Assembly (NCBI GenBank): GCA_038373885.1
Contig: JAWZYV010012272.1
Location: 1-64,000 of the forward strand
From: Cheiracanthium punctorium
Lineage: Eukaryota > Arthropoda > Arachnida > Araneae > Cheiracanthiidae
Direction of reading: 5' to 3'
Length of the DNA stretch: 64,000 bases
This document shows positions 1 through 11,700 of the stretch, in pieces. A program made the position numbers and the translations under genes. How positions within the stretch are numbered: position 1 is the first letter of the stretch; each line of letters opens with the position of its first letter. The notes below the pieces were generated by a model. It saw only the letters and a list, made by a program, of their open reading frames with translations, was not told the DNA's origin and did no database searches.

Positions 1-870
1 TTTTATGAAAAAGTTCTATCGAGAACAAAATGTACTAGCTTTTTTCGAGCTGTTTATCGCTTTTGGCAGAGGCCCGAATTCAAAGTCTATTTTTGCAATT
101 AACTATAGTTATGATTATTTGAATTGTAATAACTATAATCAGAGTTATAACTACACTGTAATCAAGAATATAGTTATGACTATTTGAATATAATATCATA
201 CCATCATAGTTTCTTCAGATAGTGTATCAGAAGCTGTCGTTGCAATTAAATTATTTTCGATAAGTGGAACTCTCGTAATAATTTCTTCATCTTTCAGACA
301 CTGTTTCGAAACATCACTGTATATAGAACTGTCAATAACTTTATCATCACAACAATAAGAGCTTGCTTCGCTTGATGACATATTTTTAACTGTAATGTAA
401 TACATTAAAATAAATTTCACTGCTTAAATACGTCTATTCAAAATTTTAAGAACATCATAAAAATGCTGGACTTGGATTAGAATATAATCTGGTATTTTAA
501 AGTTTCACAACCCATCAACAGATGACAGACGATTAAAAAAAATAATGCTGTTGCTGTGACATCACGAACGGGTGAAAATTAGAAAAAAACAAGTCTGTCC
601 TACGATTGTGACAAAAAGAAATGTACCTTAAATAAATATTCAGTTTTGTAAAGGGTAAAAGTGAATTATTTTGAATGCGTAAGTAAAATGCGTAAGTTTG
701 AATCTCAGAAGTAAAGATTTTACAAGTAGAAATAAAATTTAAATAATAATAATAAAAATAAATAGATAGTAAAAAAAAATAAATGATAAATAAATAAATA
801 GTAAATTATTTACTTTATAAAAATGAATTAATTACCAGTATCAATGTATAAAAAAAGATCGGGAAAAATG
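1..870. other. AT-rich DNA, no gene seen
   Basis: No coding region or known element is recognisable. The only structure is a pair of near-identical 20-base direct repeats around 112-131 and 169-188 (ATAGTTATGAYTATTTGAAT), part of a degenerate local repeat. Short ORFs on both strands have low-complexity composition and no recognisable domain. Confidence 0.6.
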
Positions 871-874
871 TTTC

Positions 875-943
875 TTCACCATGAGATTTGAACCCGCAGC
901 GCCAGAGTGTTATTCCACAGCCTTACCTATCACGCCACGGTGC
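875..943 (-). other. tRNA-like sequence (tRNA pseudogene or SINE head)
   Basis: Read on the minus strand, this stretch has an A-box-like segment (GGCGTGATAGGTAAGG, near 921-936) and a B-box-like segment (GGGTTCAAATC, near 885-895). The six-base acceptor arms CACCGT and ATGGTG can pair. The T stem is weak and the anticodon arm does not fold cleanly, so a functional tRNA is unlikely. The DNA past its 3' side is AT-rich and gives no clear SINE body. Confidence 0.4.
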
Positions 944-1079
944 TCAACAGCTTCAGCGTATAACTTTCATTTAAAGTTTCTGTGAAGTGGTTCGAAAACG
1001 AAAATTAATTTTTCTTGACAGTATTTGAGTATTGCGTCTTAGTATGTTACAAGCAGTATATTCACATGGTATACAAACA

Positions 1080-1450
1080 TTATGATAAAGACTAGCTGCC
1101 ATCGGCGACCAGTTTTGGCCGTCGATGACCGCTTCACGGCAAAAATGTGCAACCTAGAGCACACGGGCCGCTTCGTGACTGGTTTGTGCAATTTATGTGC
1201 CGCCCGCCTTCAGCAACCAGCTGCTCCGAATGCTTCACGTTCAGCCTATGCAACGTACGGGCCGCTTTTGCACGTTTCGGTGAGTGGCCGCATCCGGTGA
1301 CCAACTGGTCCGTCGACGGCCTCTTCTCGACCAAAAAGTGCAACTACGGGATACCCGCCTTCGGCGACCACCTGGTCAGCCAACGGGCCGCTTAGAAAAA
1401 AAAAATGTGCAATCTACGGGCAGCTCGCTTTCGGCGACCAGCTGAATGAA
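1080..1450. repeat. GC-rich degenerate tandem array
   Basis: About four to five diverged units stand out from the AT-rich surroundings. Each contains an A-run, then TGTGCAAC, CTACGGGC, and CGCCTTCGGCGACCAGCTG or variants. Unit length is irregular (roughly 50-90 bases). All three plus-strand frames stay open for some distance, but the reading frame is not conserved between units, so I read it as a minisatellite and not a protein. Confidence 0.6.
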
Positions 1451-2044
1451 AGCTCAACAGTTTGACCGTAATCGTATATATTTTTTAATTCAATATGCCA
1501 GCTCGCGTAGGCGGCGTGCAACGACCGCACCTGGTACATGTCCCCTTCTACATGTCTGTGTTCTAACTGTTATTTATCGCTAATAAATATGCAGCTACTA
1601 AAAACAAATAGAGTCCAGTGGTCGGTATAATAACCAGTCTTCCTGCTGCAACGCGAACACAGAAGAGAAGGAGGGGGATGTTAACTGTATCAGTCTAACA
1701 ACTACGTCTATGATTTTATTTTTTAAAAATTGGAGTCATGTTTCAACAATTCAACTCTGAACTGTAGAATTTCTTTCTGTTTTCATAAGATATTGAATTC
1801 AACATAAAGAAATTATGAAGTTCAGAGTTTCACAAACACTTTAATAATAAGGTAAAAAGGTGACAGCCTTTTACCTGAAAGAGTTCTTATCGTCCTCTGT
1901 CAAGTACTTTGGCGTGCGTCAAGGAGCAAGTAACCTATTGGTCTGATCACGACTGCTAAAGACTGCGCAAGTTTTTACCGGCAAAATGAAGTTGTTTAAA
2001 GTGAGCAAAAACCGTGCTATTCATGCACGAGGCAGAAAGCTTGA
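1451..2044. other. no gene seen
   Basis: Moderately AT-rich sequence with no ORF, tRNA or repeat that I recognise. The part next to 2045 may be the 5' side of the decayed Helitron that follows. Confidence 0.5.
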
Positions 2045-3819
2045 ATTTTAATCGATATTTCGATTTAGTATTGGGAAAGCATTAATATTCCTGGGAGATT
2101 TCAGGCAAACATTACCTATAATTCCACGATCGACACCAGCCGACGAAATAAAAGCTTGTCTGAAATACTCTACTTTGTGGCGATACCTAAAGATGTTGAA
2201 ATTAATTAAACATATGCGTGTCTAACTGCAAAACGATCGATCTTCTGCGATATATTCACTTCAATTGTTGGCAATCGGAGACGGAAAGGTGCTGCATGAT
2301 ATGTCAACAGGACGAATTTTATTGCCACATAACTTCTGCACTTTAGTGACGCAAAAGAAGAATTGGTATACACATGTGTACCAATTGTTCTGAAAAAGCC
2401 GCCAATCGTCGTTCTTTTTATTGGTTTGAATGTTCCCAAAAGTATTTCCAGACATTCAAACCGATTAAAAGAATCACGTTTGGCGGAGTGAACGAGCAAT
2501 TCTTGTGGCCAAGAATAAAGACGTGTAGGATCCAGAGAGTATACTAGAGAGCATTGGTGTAAACTGGCATGTAACATTGAGGGGAGGGGGGGGGTGCAAA
2601 ATGTTTCCTATTGCAGAAAATACCATTTTCAAATAGGTTATACCTCAATATTCTTGAATTTCAGGGGTGATGGCAATTGCTCCCTCTTGCCCTTAGCAAG
2701 TTATGCCTATGCTAGAGAGCCCGTTGCTATTCAAAATCTGATGGAAAAGTGGGGAAAAGATAAACCATGTGACTTGTGGCACGGAAATGAAGCGAGAGGC
2801 TGGACTTGTTGTTAAAATTGGAAAGTGGTAACTGTAAACTAAAAGCAAAATTTACTGTCAACATACGCATTACACACCATCTTGACGTAAAAAAATATCG
2901 CCAAGGCTTAGTGAATGTGGGTATATTGAAATATTCTCCATTTAAAAAGTATGATCTTCAAATATGAAAAAAAAAAACCTCTCCTGGAAATGTTATTCCT
3001 GAAACTTCCAAGAATCATAACATAGACCCCCTATGTAGAGCACCTATGTACAATTTTTCTTAAAAAATTAACGATGAAAACGTAAATGCACTTGCAGCAA
3101 ATGCTCCGTAGAAAATCAAGGAGAGTTGGATGCGCAAGAATTATGCTCGTGAGATCAAGACACAAGTCACGTGATTTAACTTGTGCCTCAAGATGGGTTG
3201 CCAAAGCGCTCTGTATTCCCTACATCTGCTCTATAGTACGAACTTAACAATATTATTCCGTCTAACATTCAAAGCGTGGCAGGCACACTACTACTTCAGT
3301 ATTCTATAAGTAGTAATACTTAAGTAGTACAAGTCCTTCCACACTGTTGTGGAAGCAGATAAAGCTGTTCATTATCCAACAGAATTTGAATTCACTCGTT
3401 CTGCCAGGGATGCTACCGCACGTACTGCAATTGAAAATCGGCTCGCCAATTATCATGTTGCGAAATATCAACCAGGCAAAACTTTGCAACGTCACGCCAC
3501 TTGCTGCAATAAAATTAATGAGCAACGTCGTAGGAGCAATGATCTTGACAGGACCTTTCAGAGGTGAAGATGTCCTCATTTCTCGCTTTCCTATGATTCT
3601 AATGGACATGCTTTTTCAATTTAAGAGATTGCAATTCCCAATTCGATTGGCATTTGCAATCACCATCAACAAAGCTCAGATACAATCTTTAGAATTGTGC
3701 GGATTAGATCTGGACACGGATTTCTTCTCACATGAGCAATTATGTTGCGTGTTATAGAATCGGAAAACCAGACAATTTCTGTATCTGCACAGATAATGGA
3801 ACAACAAAAATATTGTATA
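2045..3819 (+). pseudogene. Helitron PIF1-like helicase, decayed
   Basis: This is a relic of the replication-initiator and helicase protein of a Helitron rolling-circle transposon. Three stretches are recognisable in the plus direction. Around 2079-2220 it encodes a GDFRQTLPIIPR helicase motif followed by ADEIKACLKYSTLWR. Around 2225-2525 the text continues through LLAIGDGKV and SERAILVAKNKDV with stops. Around 3242-3815 it resumes with VEADKAVHYPTEF, LPHVLQLKIGSPIIMLRN and FPIRLAFAITINKAQIQSLE, then GKPDN and CTDNGTTK. In family members the motif reads AQGQSLE; here the glycine is isoleucine. In-frame stops and several frameshifts make it non-functional. A 0.7 kb insertion splits it, and a second element interrupts its last codons at 3820. 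Confidence 0.9.
2542..3238. mobile_element. 0.7 kb insertion inside the Helitron helicase
   Basis: Helicase homology stops after the KNKDV segment near 2524 and resumes at 3242 with LNNIIPSNIQSVAG, so about 700 bases are foreign. The ends carry a short imperfect inverted repeat: TACTAGAGAGCA at 2542-2553 against TACTATAGAGCA read on the minus strand at 3238-3227. A plus-strand ORF (2594-2815) inside contains RGDGNC, which recalls the OTU protease active-site motif, but what follows does not match well. I cannot name the element. Confidence 0.5.
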
Positions 3820-5221
3820 GGGGAAGTTGGGGTGCGATGAAACAAAATTTACTTTTTCTTTGGTTCACAAATTTGCATGTACAAAAACAAAATTAATGAA
3901 CACTTTTAACCTTCTTTTTTCTCCATCTAAATGATTTTTAGGAGTTTGTAAATAGCTTTTTCATATTTAAAAAATTACAAAAGGTAAATGTCTGTCAGTG
4001 TTTCATTTTACCCCCATACACCGGGTGCAATAAAACACTTAACAACACTTCACAAACACTTCAATAATATGAGTAAAAATTCAAATTTCAGCATAAATGT
4101 TTTATGTATAGTTATAAACCAACATAAATGAGAGATAGATATGAATTTTAAATTGGAAAAAAAAAACAAATTTAATTAAACTCTTATAGCTTAAGATAAA
4201 AACATAATACTTTTATTAGAGGCTAGCCTATAGTTTTTTATTTTGTATGAAATACACTAAAATCAAATTTAAAAAGTAACATTTCTACTTTCCTTTTTGT
4301 ACCACCTGAAAAAACAGGATGTGGTGGTTTTAATACATTTCGAGGTTTTTTTTTTATTATTATTTTATTATTTTTTTTAATGTATGTTTCCGAAGAACGC
4401 ACAAATTTGGAGCTTGGACTAAGACGTTTCACGTACAGATCTTGGCATTCCGTTTGATTGAAGTTTGTTATATCCCCAACAGAGTACATTTCTTTACATT
4501 TAAGTTCACCGTCCTTGATTAAAGCATTGTCATTTAGAGCGATACTGTCTGTGTCAAACATGTTATGTGCAGAGCTGCCAAGTCTCCGGCTTTTTTCGGG
4601 AGATTTCCCACCACTAATTTTTACTTTCAAATTTATACTTAAAATAAGTCCAAATATTTAATCGCAAAATAAAACTGTCTAAAAATTGTGGTGGGAAATC
4701 TTCCGGAAAAAGCCGGAGACTTGGCAGCTCTGTATGTGAATATAGCTCATAATCTGTATTGTATGGATTGTTAGTTGAACGATAATCTGGATTTTCACCA
4801 TCTTCAGATCTGAAGATGTTAGAATGCGATTAAAAACAATTCTTTGTTAACTCTGTGTACTCTATGGAGATCACAATCTAAATATTCAATAGCAACATTT
4901 TATTTTGATTGAAGGCATTCACCGGAGGTATAATGAAACATGTTTCATTGTACCCCAAATTGAGGCTACAAACTAAATAAATTTTTACTAAATCCTAATA
5001 TTTATTTTTTAAATTCTGGTTTTAAAGTATGAAGACCACATCATAGTGATCACAATATTTGAAAAATAAATAATTATACATATGAAAACAAGGAGGTAAA
5101 ACAAAATTACTTTTAGTAACGAAATTTATTTTCAGGAGTTTCAACTTTCTGTGACAAATCCTGTTGATTTTAGATAGCATGTTTCATTGCAACCCGTGTT
5201 TCATTGTACTCCAACTTCCCA
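3820..5221. mobile_element. 1.4 kb terminal-inverted-repeat element
   Basis: The ends are inverted copies: GGGAAGTTGGGGTGCGATGA at 3821 against GGGAAGTTGGAGTACAATGA read on the minus strand from 5220. Sub-repeats of the type 'GTTTCATTGTACCCC' recur inside on both strands. The Helitron helicase tail runs into the left end, and plausible continuation lies at 5222, so this is an insertion. No transposase is visible. The interior is AT-rich and contains a separate palindromic MITE at 4570-4732. No clear target duplication is seen. Confidence 0.7.
4570..4732. mobile_element. 163 bp foldback MITE
   Basis: Two arms of about 45 bases are almost perfect inverted copies: CAGAGCTGCCAAGTCTCCGG from 4570, and the same read on the minus strand from 4732. 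They leave a short AT-rich spacer. TATGTG flanks the element on both sides (4564-4569 and 4733-4738), a likely 6 bp target duplication. It has no coding capacity. Confidence 0.85.
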
Positions 5222-5289
5222 CAAGCATTGTGAAATTGAACAGATTAGTAACGTGCTCTTTATCTTTTTTTTTTCTTTTCCATTTATCC

Positions 5290-5328
5290 AGACTGAGACG
5301 CAGCAACGCGTGGGCGGGTATAGCTAGT
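5290..5328 (+). mobile_element. probable Helitron 3' end
   Basis: The sequence CGCGTGGGCGGGTATAGCTAGT fits the usual Helitron 3' terminus: a GC-rich, weakly foldable stretch followed about ten bases later by CTAG (5324-5327) and a T. It lies downstream of, and in the same orientation as, the decayed Helitron helicase. It is probably the end of that element once the nested insertion is removed. Confidence 0.6.
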
Positions 5329-5329
5329 G

Positions 5330-7204
5330 ATAAGTACAAAATTACTTCTGTACCGTTATAATTGCGAAATCCACGTATAATCCTCAATGTCGGAGGATCT
5401 TTCTACTAATTCTTTGCTATAAATAAATACTTTAGTAGTAAAACAACAACGACTTTATTCTTATATGTACTCAGTTTATCCGAACAAATCGGATAAAACC
5501 GATACTTTCATACTCTAAAACAAACTAATAACTAAATGAGTCTCCAGAATATAGTTATTATTGTTATAAAAAAATTTTCTTTCAAAATAAAATATAAAAT
5601 AGAATAGGAAGCACTTATATTCACATATCTGAGCCTGGGGCAGTAAAACAAACATGAGGTATGATTTCGCTTGGCTTTTCTTTATTGTATTTCTATATTT
5701 GAACGGTCAGTTAAAAAAATTGGAGTGCATTAACTTCGTTTTTTTCAAAAGAGTCAATACAAATTAAAAAGTTTATTAAATATTAGTTTTGCACAGCATT
5801 TTCGGTAGGATTACAAGATGGAAGAACTGCTGACTTATTCATTTATTACATGTTATTAGTTTAATTTATCACATTTTAGATGCACATTACATTACATAAT
5901 ATACAACATTACATTTTTGCAAATTCAAAGATTGAAATGATTTTTCTAGAGTAGTAAGACTTTTTGAATAAATGGAAAACGCTGTGTATGTGTGTGTGTG
6001 CGTGTTTTGTCTGGTCATTACATTATTTTTAAACGTTGATGATGCCTCTTAAAATTTTAAAATAGTATTTAGATTTTTATGTGATTTAAACATTTAGTTA
6101 CTATGTTATCAAAAAAGAAACAGAAAGAATATAAAATGTAAATGAATTCGTATTCAGATCAACGCTGCAAAAGACGTTTCATGTTAATATAAGGCAGTTA
6201 TAAAACATTTGTCCGATTTTGCAAAGCATAGCACCTATAACGAGAACATTTCGTGACAGTTTATCGAATAGCTCCGAGTCATTAGCAAAATTTTCCTTTA
6301 ATACGGCAATCGATAGAAAAATTAACAAGAAGATAATTAATAAAAGTAGGGGCGGTTCGTTGAATAATGTCCAATAAAATTTAGTTTTTGTTTTAAGCAT
6401 TGAAAACTTTTGCCAAAAATTTTAATAATGGCTTAGAACTTGTATTGTTCGGCTAAACTTTAAAAGAATGTTAGTAATGAGCGTAAAAATATTTAATTTA
6501 TTATTCATTCATTATGTTAAAAATTATTTTGTAGTTTTATCATACTTCGAAGCACATTTTCATACTTTGAATCTGGAAAAAAAAATGTCATTAAAAAAAA
6601 TCACACACGTACACACACTCAGAATGCAAACGACACCTTTGATTCTATTTGAGGCATATACAGAAAAAAATATATTAAAACAATAGAGATATTGTTTTAC
6701 TCCAGTAAATATTTTAGAATTTTGTGTAGAGGCAATTTTGACGAGACTGCTTGCATATTATATAAATAAAAATCATAAAAAAGAACGTTTTACATCTTTT
6801 ATAAAATCATTTTTAAACCAAATTAAAAAAGTGTTTATGTATAACTATATTTGAAATTCCAATCACACGATGACAGTTTGTATTTCTGTCCCTATAAAAA
6901 ATAGCGCAAAAGGTACGTTTAAGGTGAACTTTAAAAATTTGACATATATTTCATCTTTCATTGCAACATATATTTCGTCTATTTACAGCAAAGGGAGAAC
7001 TCAAAAATCATAGGCCGACCTCGAGAGCATTTTTTTCTATTTTTCAACCTTTAACTTTTACCCTTTACGCCCTATTAATATGTCATGTGCAGCAAAAGTG
7101 TTTTCTTTCCCAGAACTGTGCTTTGATTGACCAAGTTTTCTCTTAAAAAAAGTTTTGAGCAAATGTCAAAAGCGTGGCCGAGCCAGACGATCTTCTTCTG
7201 TATA
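5330..7204. other. AT-rich DNA, no gene seen
   Basis: Simple sequence and many stops in all frames. There is a short GT-rich run near 5986-6005 and a GGGTATAAAAAA-containing boundary where the next element begins. I see no domain in the small ORFs here. Confidence 0.6.
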
Positions 7205-7620
7205 CAGGGTGGGTATAAAAAAGCTGCCGATATGTGGACCTCTATTAGGATCGGTCTGTTCAATCGATCGAGATGAAATTTCAGCGGTTATTCAGAGGTA
7301 TGGGCTCGAGTTTCTGTGATTGGTAACAAAGTGGCGTTCACGGTTACAGTTATAGATACAGAAACTCGAAATTTTTGAATGGCGATCCCTATTTTTTTCC
7401 ATCGAAAATTGATAAGCGCATGCTAAAGCACTATAAATTGTTGAAACGGTAGATGTATCACAAAAAAGTGACGCATTATCAGCACACAAAAACGGGAACG
7501 GCCAACAAAAACCCGATGGAATTTTGCGTATAAGTCAAGATTCTAATCACACGACGACGTTCGCCTGATATTCAACGTAAAAAAAAGAAAACGTAATGCG
7601 CGCACGCAAAGTAACTGACT
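7205..7620 (+). repeat. left terminal inverted repeat of the 13.4 kb element
   Basis: It matches the minus strand of 20110-20566 in collinear blocks separated by small indels. I estimate roughly 65-75% identity by eye. The divergence between the arms implies an old insertion or arms that evolved separately. A TATAAAA string lies ten bases inside the end. Confidence 0.8.
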
Positions 7621-7629
7621 CTCTTAAAA

Positions 7630-7875
7630 ATTTAGAGTGACATTGTCACTCTTACAAAAAGTCACCGGCAAATGATCCCAGATAGAGTGAGATAAGAGTG
7701 AGAAAACTGCATTATGACTCTTCATCGATAGGATTCTGTCACCCTAACTGCAAGAGTGAGACAATGTCACTCTTAGAGTAAGGGTGAAGGCGCTATCTGC
7801 TCACTCTAGTGAGAGAGTCACCACATTTCCCATGATGCGTTCACTTCAGCAGGAGTGAGTGCGTTGCTTCCACAC
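7630..7875. repeat. left subterminal AGAGTGA array
   Basis: At least ten copies of AGAGTGA or its complement TCACTCT are crowded into 250 bases, in both orientations and with irregular spacing. Together they look like a protein-binding cluster next to the terminal repeat. A matching cluster sits at the right end. Confidence 0.75.
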
Positions 7876-7879
7876 TCAA

Positions 7880-7958
7880 ACGACGCCATATTGGAATTGG
7901 ACTGCAGTTGCGAAGTACCAACTGCATACAAGTAATGGAATACTTTTAGCTAACACAA
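7880..7958 (+). other. putative non-coding first exon
   Basis: Just inside the left array lies a GC-richer stretch with GCCATATTGG. It ends at CTAACACAA followed by a consensus donor GTAAGT (7959-7964). No useful ATG is present, so it would be 5' UTR. Its coordinates are exact at the donor, but the transcription start is a guess. Confidence 0.3.
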
Positions 7959-8305
7959 GTAAGTAAAACCTTATAACTTTTCAATTATTGTAAATGTTAG
8001 TTTAAAATTTGATAATTCACAACATATAAGATACATTGATTCAGTGTCGGATCCATTAGGACTCCAGCTCTTCCGACAGACATTGCTTTGGTTAGGGTTA
8101 ACATTTTGCTTTACTATACACTTTGTTTTTAAGACTTAAACAAGCCTGCTTCTTTTAATTTTATACCCTTCCGAGAAATTGATCTTTGGATCCGCCTCTA
8201 TACTTGATCGTAGTATGTTATTTATGCTTATATAGCTGAAATCTTGCATTCGTTTTTTGTTTCTGTATATAATATTTGAGCATGTTTTGATGCGTGTTTG
8301 TAAAT

Positions 8306-8450
8306 CGGTGGTGCAGTCAGGATTTTATTTCGGGGGTGGAGAGGGCTCTAACCTGTGTATCAAATTGTAAGCAAGCTGTTTCAACTGTAGCCTCAGTATC
8401 AAATTTTAAACTAAGTAAAGGGTCAGATTTTTAGGAAGGATACGCGCCTG
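8306..8450. mobile_element. hAT-type MITE (GCGTAGCCA family), copy 1
   Basis: Its imperfect terminal repeats resemble CAGTGGCGTAGCCAGGA. The flanks TTGTAAAT (8298-8305) and TTGCAAAT (8451-8458) match at 7 of 8 bases, consistent with an 8 bp hAT target duplication. It has no coding capacity. Confidence 0.6.
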
Positions 8451-8769
8451 TTGCAAATAGTATAAACAAAATTTTAAATCAAAAGCAGAAAATAATGATC
8501 AATTATATATTGTATGCAATTTATATTGAAATAAATTACAAACGTGGGAAAAAAATATTTTGTGATTAAATTTCAATATGTCTATGTGCATCACTTTATC
8601 TTATTGCACACTCTAGCACAGATTCACGCTTAGACTATACATATATACGTTGTTAGATCAAAATAACCGCTCTGTTGTTGTGGTGTAATATTTCCCTCTC
8701 CACTTTTTACACATACACAAACCTCTCTCTCATATGGTAAAGTGGATAATTTACGATCGAACACCCCAG

Positions 8770-11700
8770 ATGGCCTCAGGAAAGTCCACTTTTAAATCAG
8801 GGAAACCAGCTGAAAGTAGCAGGTGATTCAGAATGTGTGAGCTTTCATTAGTAGTACGAAAAACACAAGGGATAATATGCTGGTAAACTGATTCAACGCG
8901 GAAAAAAAGTTATTGTTTTTGGTGTTAAATGCGAGATTTTTGGAATTGAAAAGTTTGTATACTGTTTAAGGATAATTCAATAGTACAGTAACGGATAAGT
9001 TTAATATTACTGGTAATAAAGGTAAGTGTTACAATATTAAATTTAGTAATACAGTATTAATTTTAGAGCCTTGCAGATTTTGGTTTGGTAGATTTTATGT
9101 CTTCTGTTGTGTATCAATATTGGTAAATAAAATTCTCAAATTGGTAAAACTTACCTTTTAGCCTAGATACCAATTCAAAATAATGCTAATTTTTTTCTAT
9201 TGAATTTAATTAACATATGAAATATATCCACAATATTGGCTATATACTGGAAATGTTTCTGAAGTAATTCCATTACTGATAAAGTTTTTAATAGTAGCAA
9301 GTTAGTAGTTAGCCCAAATATCTTTTCAATGTGTTCACAATATTAAGTAAAAATTCGAAATATTTATAATGTATTCTTAATATTGACAAGTAATTTTTAA
9401 AAATATTTTTATACCATTTTATTATTTTTCTAATGCTAATATACTCAATCCTTCACATTGTTATTATATTGGAAATAAAAACTAATATTGGTAAAAATTA
9501 GCAACATTTATCCATTATATTGTCCATGTTAATGAATTAAATTAAATATATTTAAAATGTATCCACACAGTATTGTGTGTATATTATAAATTTCCCTCAT
9601 ATTGTATACTAACAAATATTTTTAATGTGTCAGCATCTTAATATAACAGTAATGGTGAATTAAGACTGTTTATCTACTGTACATTATTTCAAAATTTAAA
9701 ATCTGATAAATAATTTTAGGTGCATTTATGTACAAATTGCTGAAAAATATATTTTAATAATTAAGTCAAATACTACTGAAAATCCTGTGATGATAAGACC
9801 ATGATTATCACAGGAGCAAGGAGGGCACATGCCCCAGACACCCCATTTTAAGGGGTCCTTAAATTTTTTCAGAATATGAATTTAGTTTATTAAATTTTCA
9901 TTCTAAGATACTAAAGCCTGGTTTTTTTTTTCTAAAAGTTGGATGTGTGTGTGGCAAAATAGATCCCAAATGGATGAGCCGATTTTAATGTAGTTTGTTT
10001 TATTTTAAAGATGGTATAATCAGAACGGTTCTTCATTGTATTTGATAATATTCACTTCATCTATTCCCCTTAAATAAAGCTTACTTTACACTTGTTCAGT
10101 CTAAGACAATTCAAATAATATTGTTGACATTCAATTAATTTTGATTGCTGAATTATTTCTGTAATGTTATGGAAAAAGCCATGCTTTGAGTTGCATTTTT
10201 TTAAGACTTCATTTTTAATAAAGGTTATTTCACATATTGCATAGGAAATGTTCATAAACTTAAAATTTATCTAGCATATTTCATTTTAAATTCATTTAAT
10301 CAGAACATATCTTTGCAGATTGAAAAAACATACTTAAGTGGGGGGGGGGGGGAGTGAGTTTGGCTTAGGGACGTATCTAAACCTTAAAAATTTCAAGCTG
10401 AACTTTCAAAATTACCCACGAATATGTAATTTTCTCCATTTCTTATGTTTACTTATTTCGAGGGTGGCTGAAGCCCCACCAGTCACCCTCTGGCCAAGGA
10501 CGTACCCAGGAAGGGGGGTGGGGGTCTGTAACACCTCCGAAATTTCAGTTTTTATTAACAAAGCAATAATGGTGAAGTCTTTTTGTGAAAATTTCTGCCT
10601 TTTTCATCGTTTGGACCCCCTCCGAAATTTTTGGACACTCCCAGAATTTTTTTTGGGGTATGTCCCTGCCCCTGCTCTCCTCTCCTAGGGGGGGAGCAAG
10701 TTCCCTACCTTGAGCCCCCCCCCCCTTATGGGTGCCCATATCATTAATGTTATATTTTTCAAGTATTTAATATTATTCTGTGGTTTTCTGAACTTGCAGG
10801 TAGCAGAACAGATTTCATTATTTATTGACATTGTTGAGAAAGCAGACAGCATGGATTTCAGAGTTTGGGTCTTCTACTGGGTATCATTAAGGGTAAATAA
10901 ATTTATGATATTGGTAAAATTTACTTAAAAATTCAAAATAATTTTAATCCTTTTTCTACTGAATTTAAATGAAATGTATCTGCAATATTGCCTATATTTT
11001 GGAAGTAGTTCTGAAGTAGTTCCATTACCAATAAACTTTCAAATAGCACCTCACAGGATTGTAAAACATTGAAAACCCAAACCAGTATTTTTACATAGCA
11101 GCAAGTTAATATTTAGCCCAAATGTATTTAAAATGTATACACAATATTAGGTAAACATTGGTAATATTTCTAATGTATTCCTAATATTGACAAGTAATTA
11201 ATTTTATAGTATTTTTATTTTTTCATGTTCATATACTTAATTATTCAATATTATCATTAAATTGGAAATAAATACTAATGTAAATTGTAGCAAATTAATA
11301 TTTACCCATTATATTGTCAATCTTAATGAATTTAAATTAAATTTATTTAAAATGTATCCACAATATTGGGTGTATATTTCAAATATTCCTCATATATATT
11401 GCACAAGTATATATTTTTGATATGTTAGCATCTTAATATATTATTACTTGCGAATTATCACTGTTTATCTGTTACACATTATTTTTGCATTTAAAATCTG
11501 AAATAATTTTAAATGCATTCATATACAAATTTCTGAAAAATATATCTTAATAAATAAGTCAAATATTACTGAAAAATTTAATGTAATATGATTGTTCCCT
11601 GATTATCATGGGCAAACGGGTAAATACTGTGGAAAATACAGAAAGACAATTGTCAGAGTCGGTGAAGAAACAAAATGTAAGGGGGCCCCCATTTAGACCC

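Noticed and set aside
2206..2577. 123-codon minus-strand ORF
   Set aside because: It lies antisense to the Helitron helicase segment, which has clear family motifs on the plus strand.
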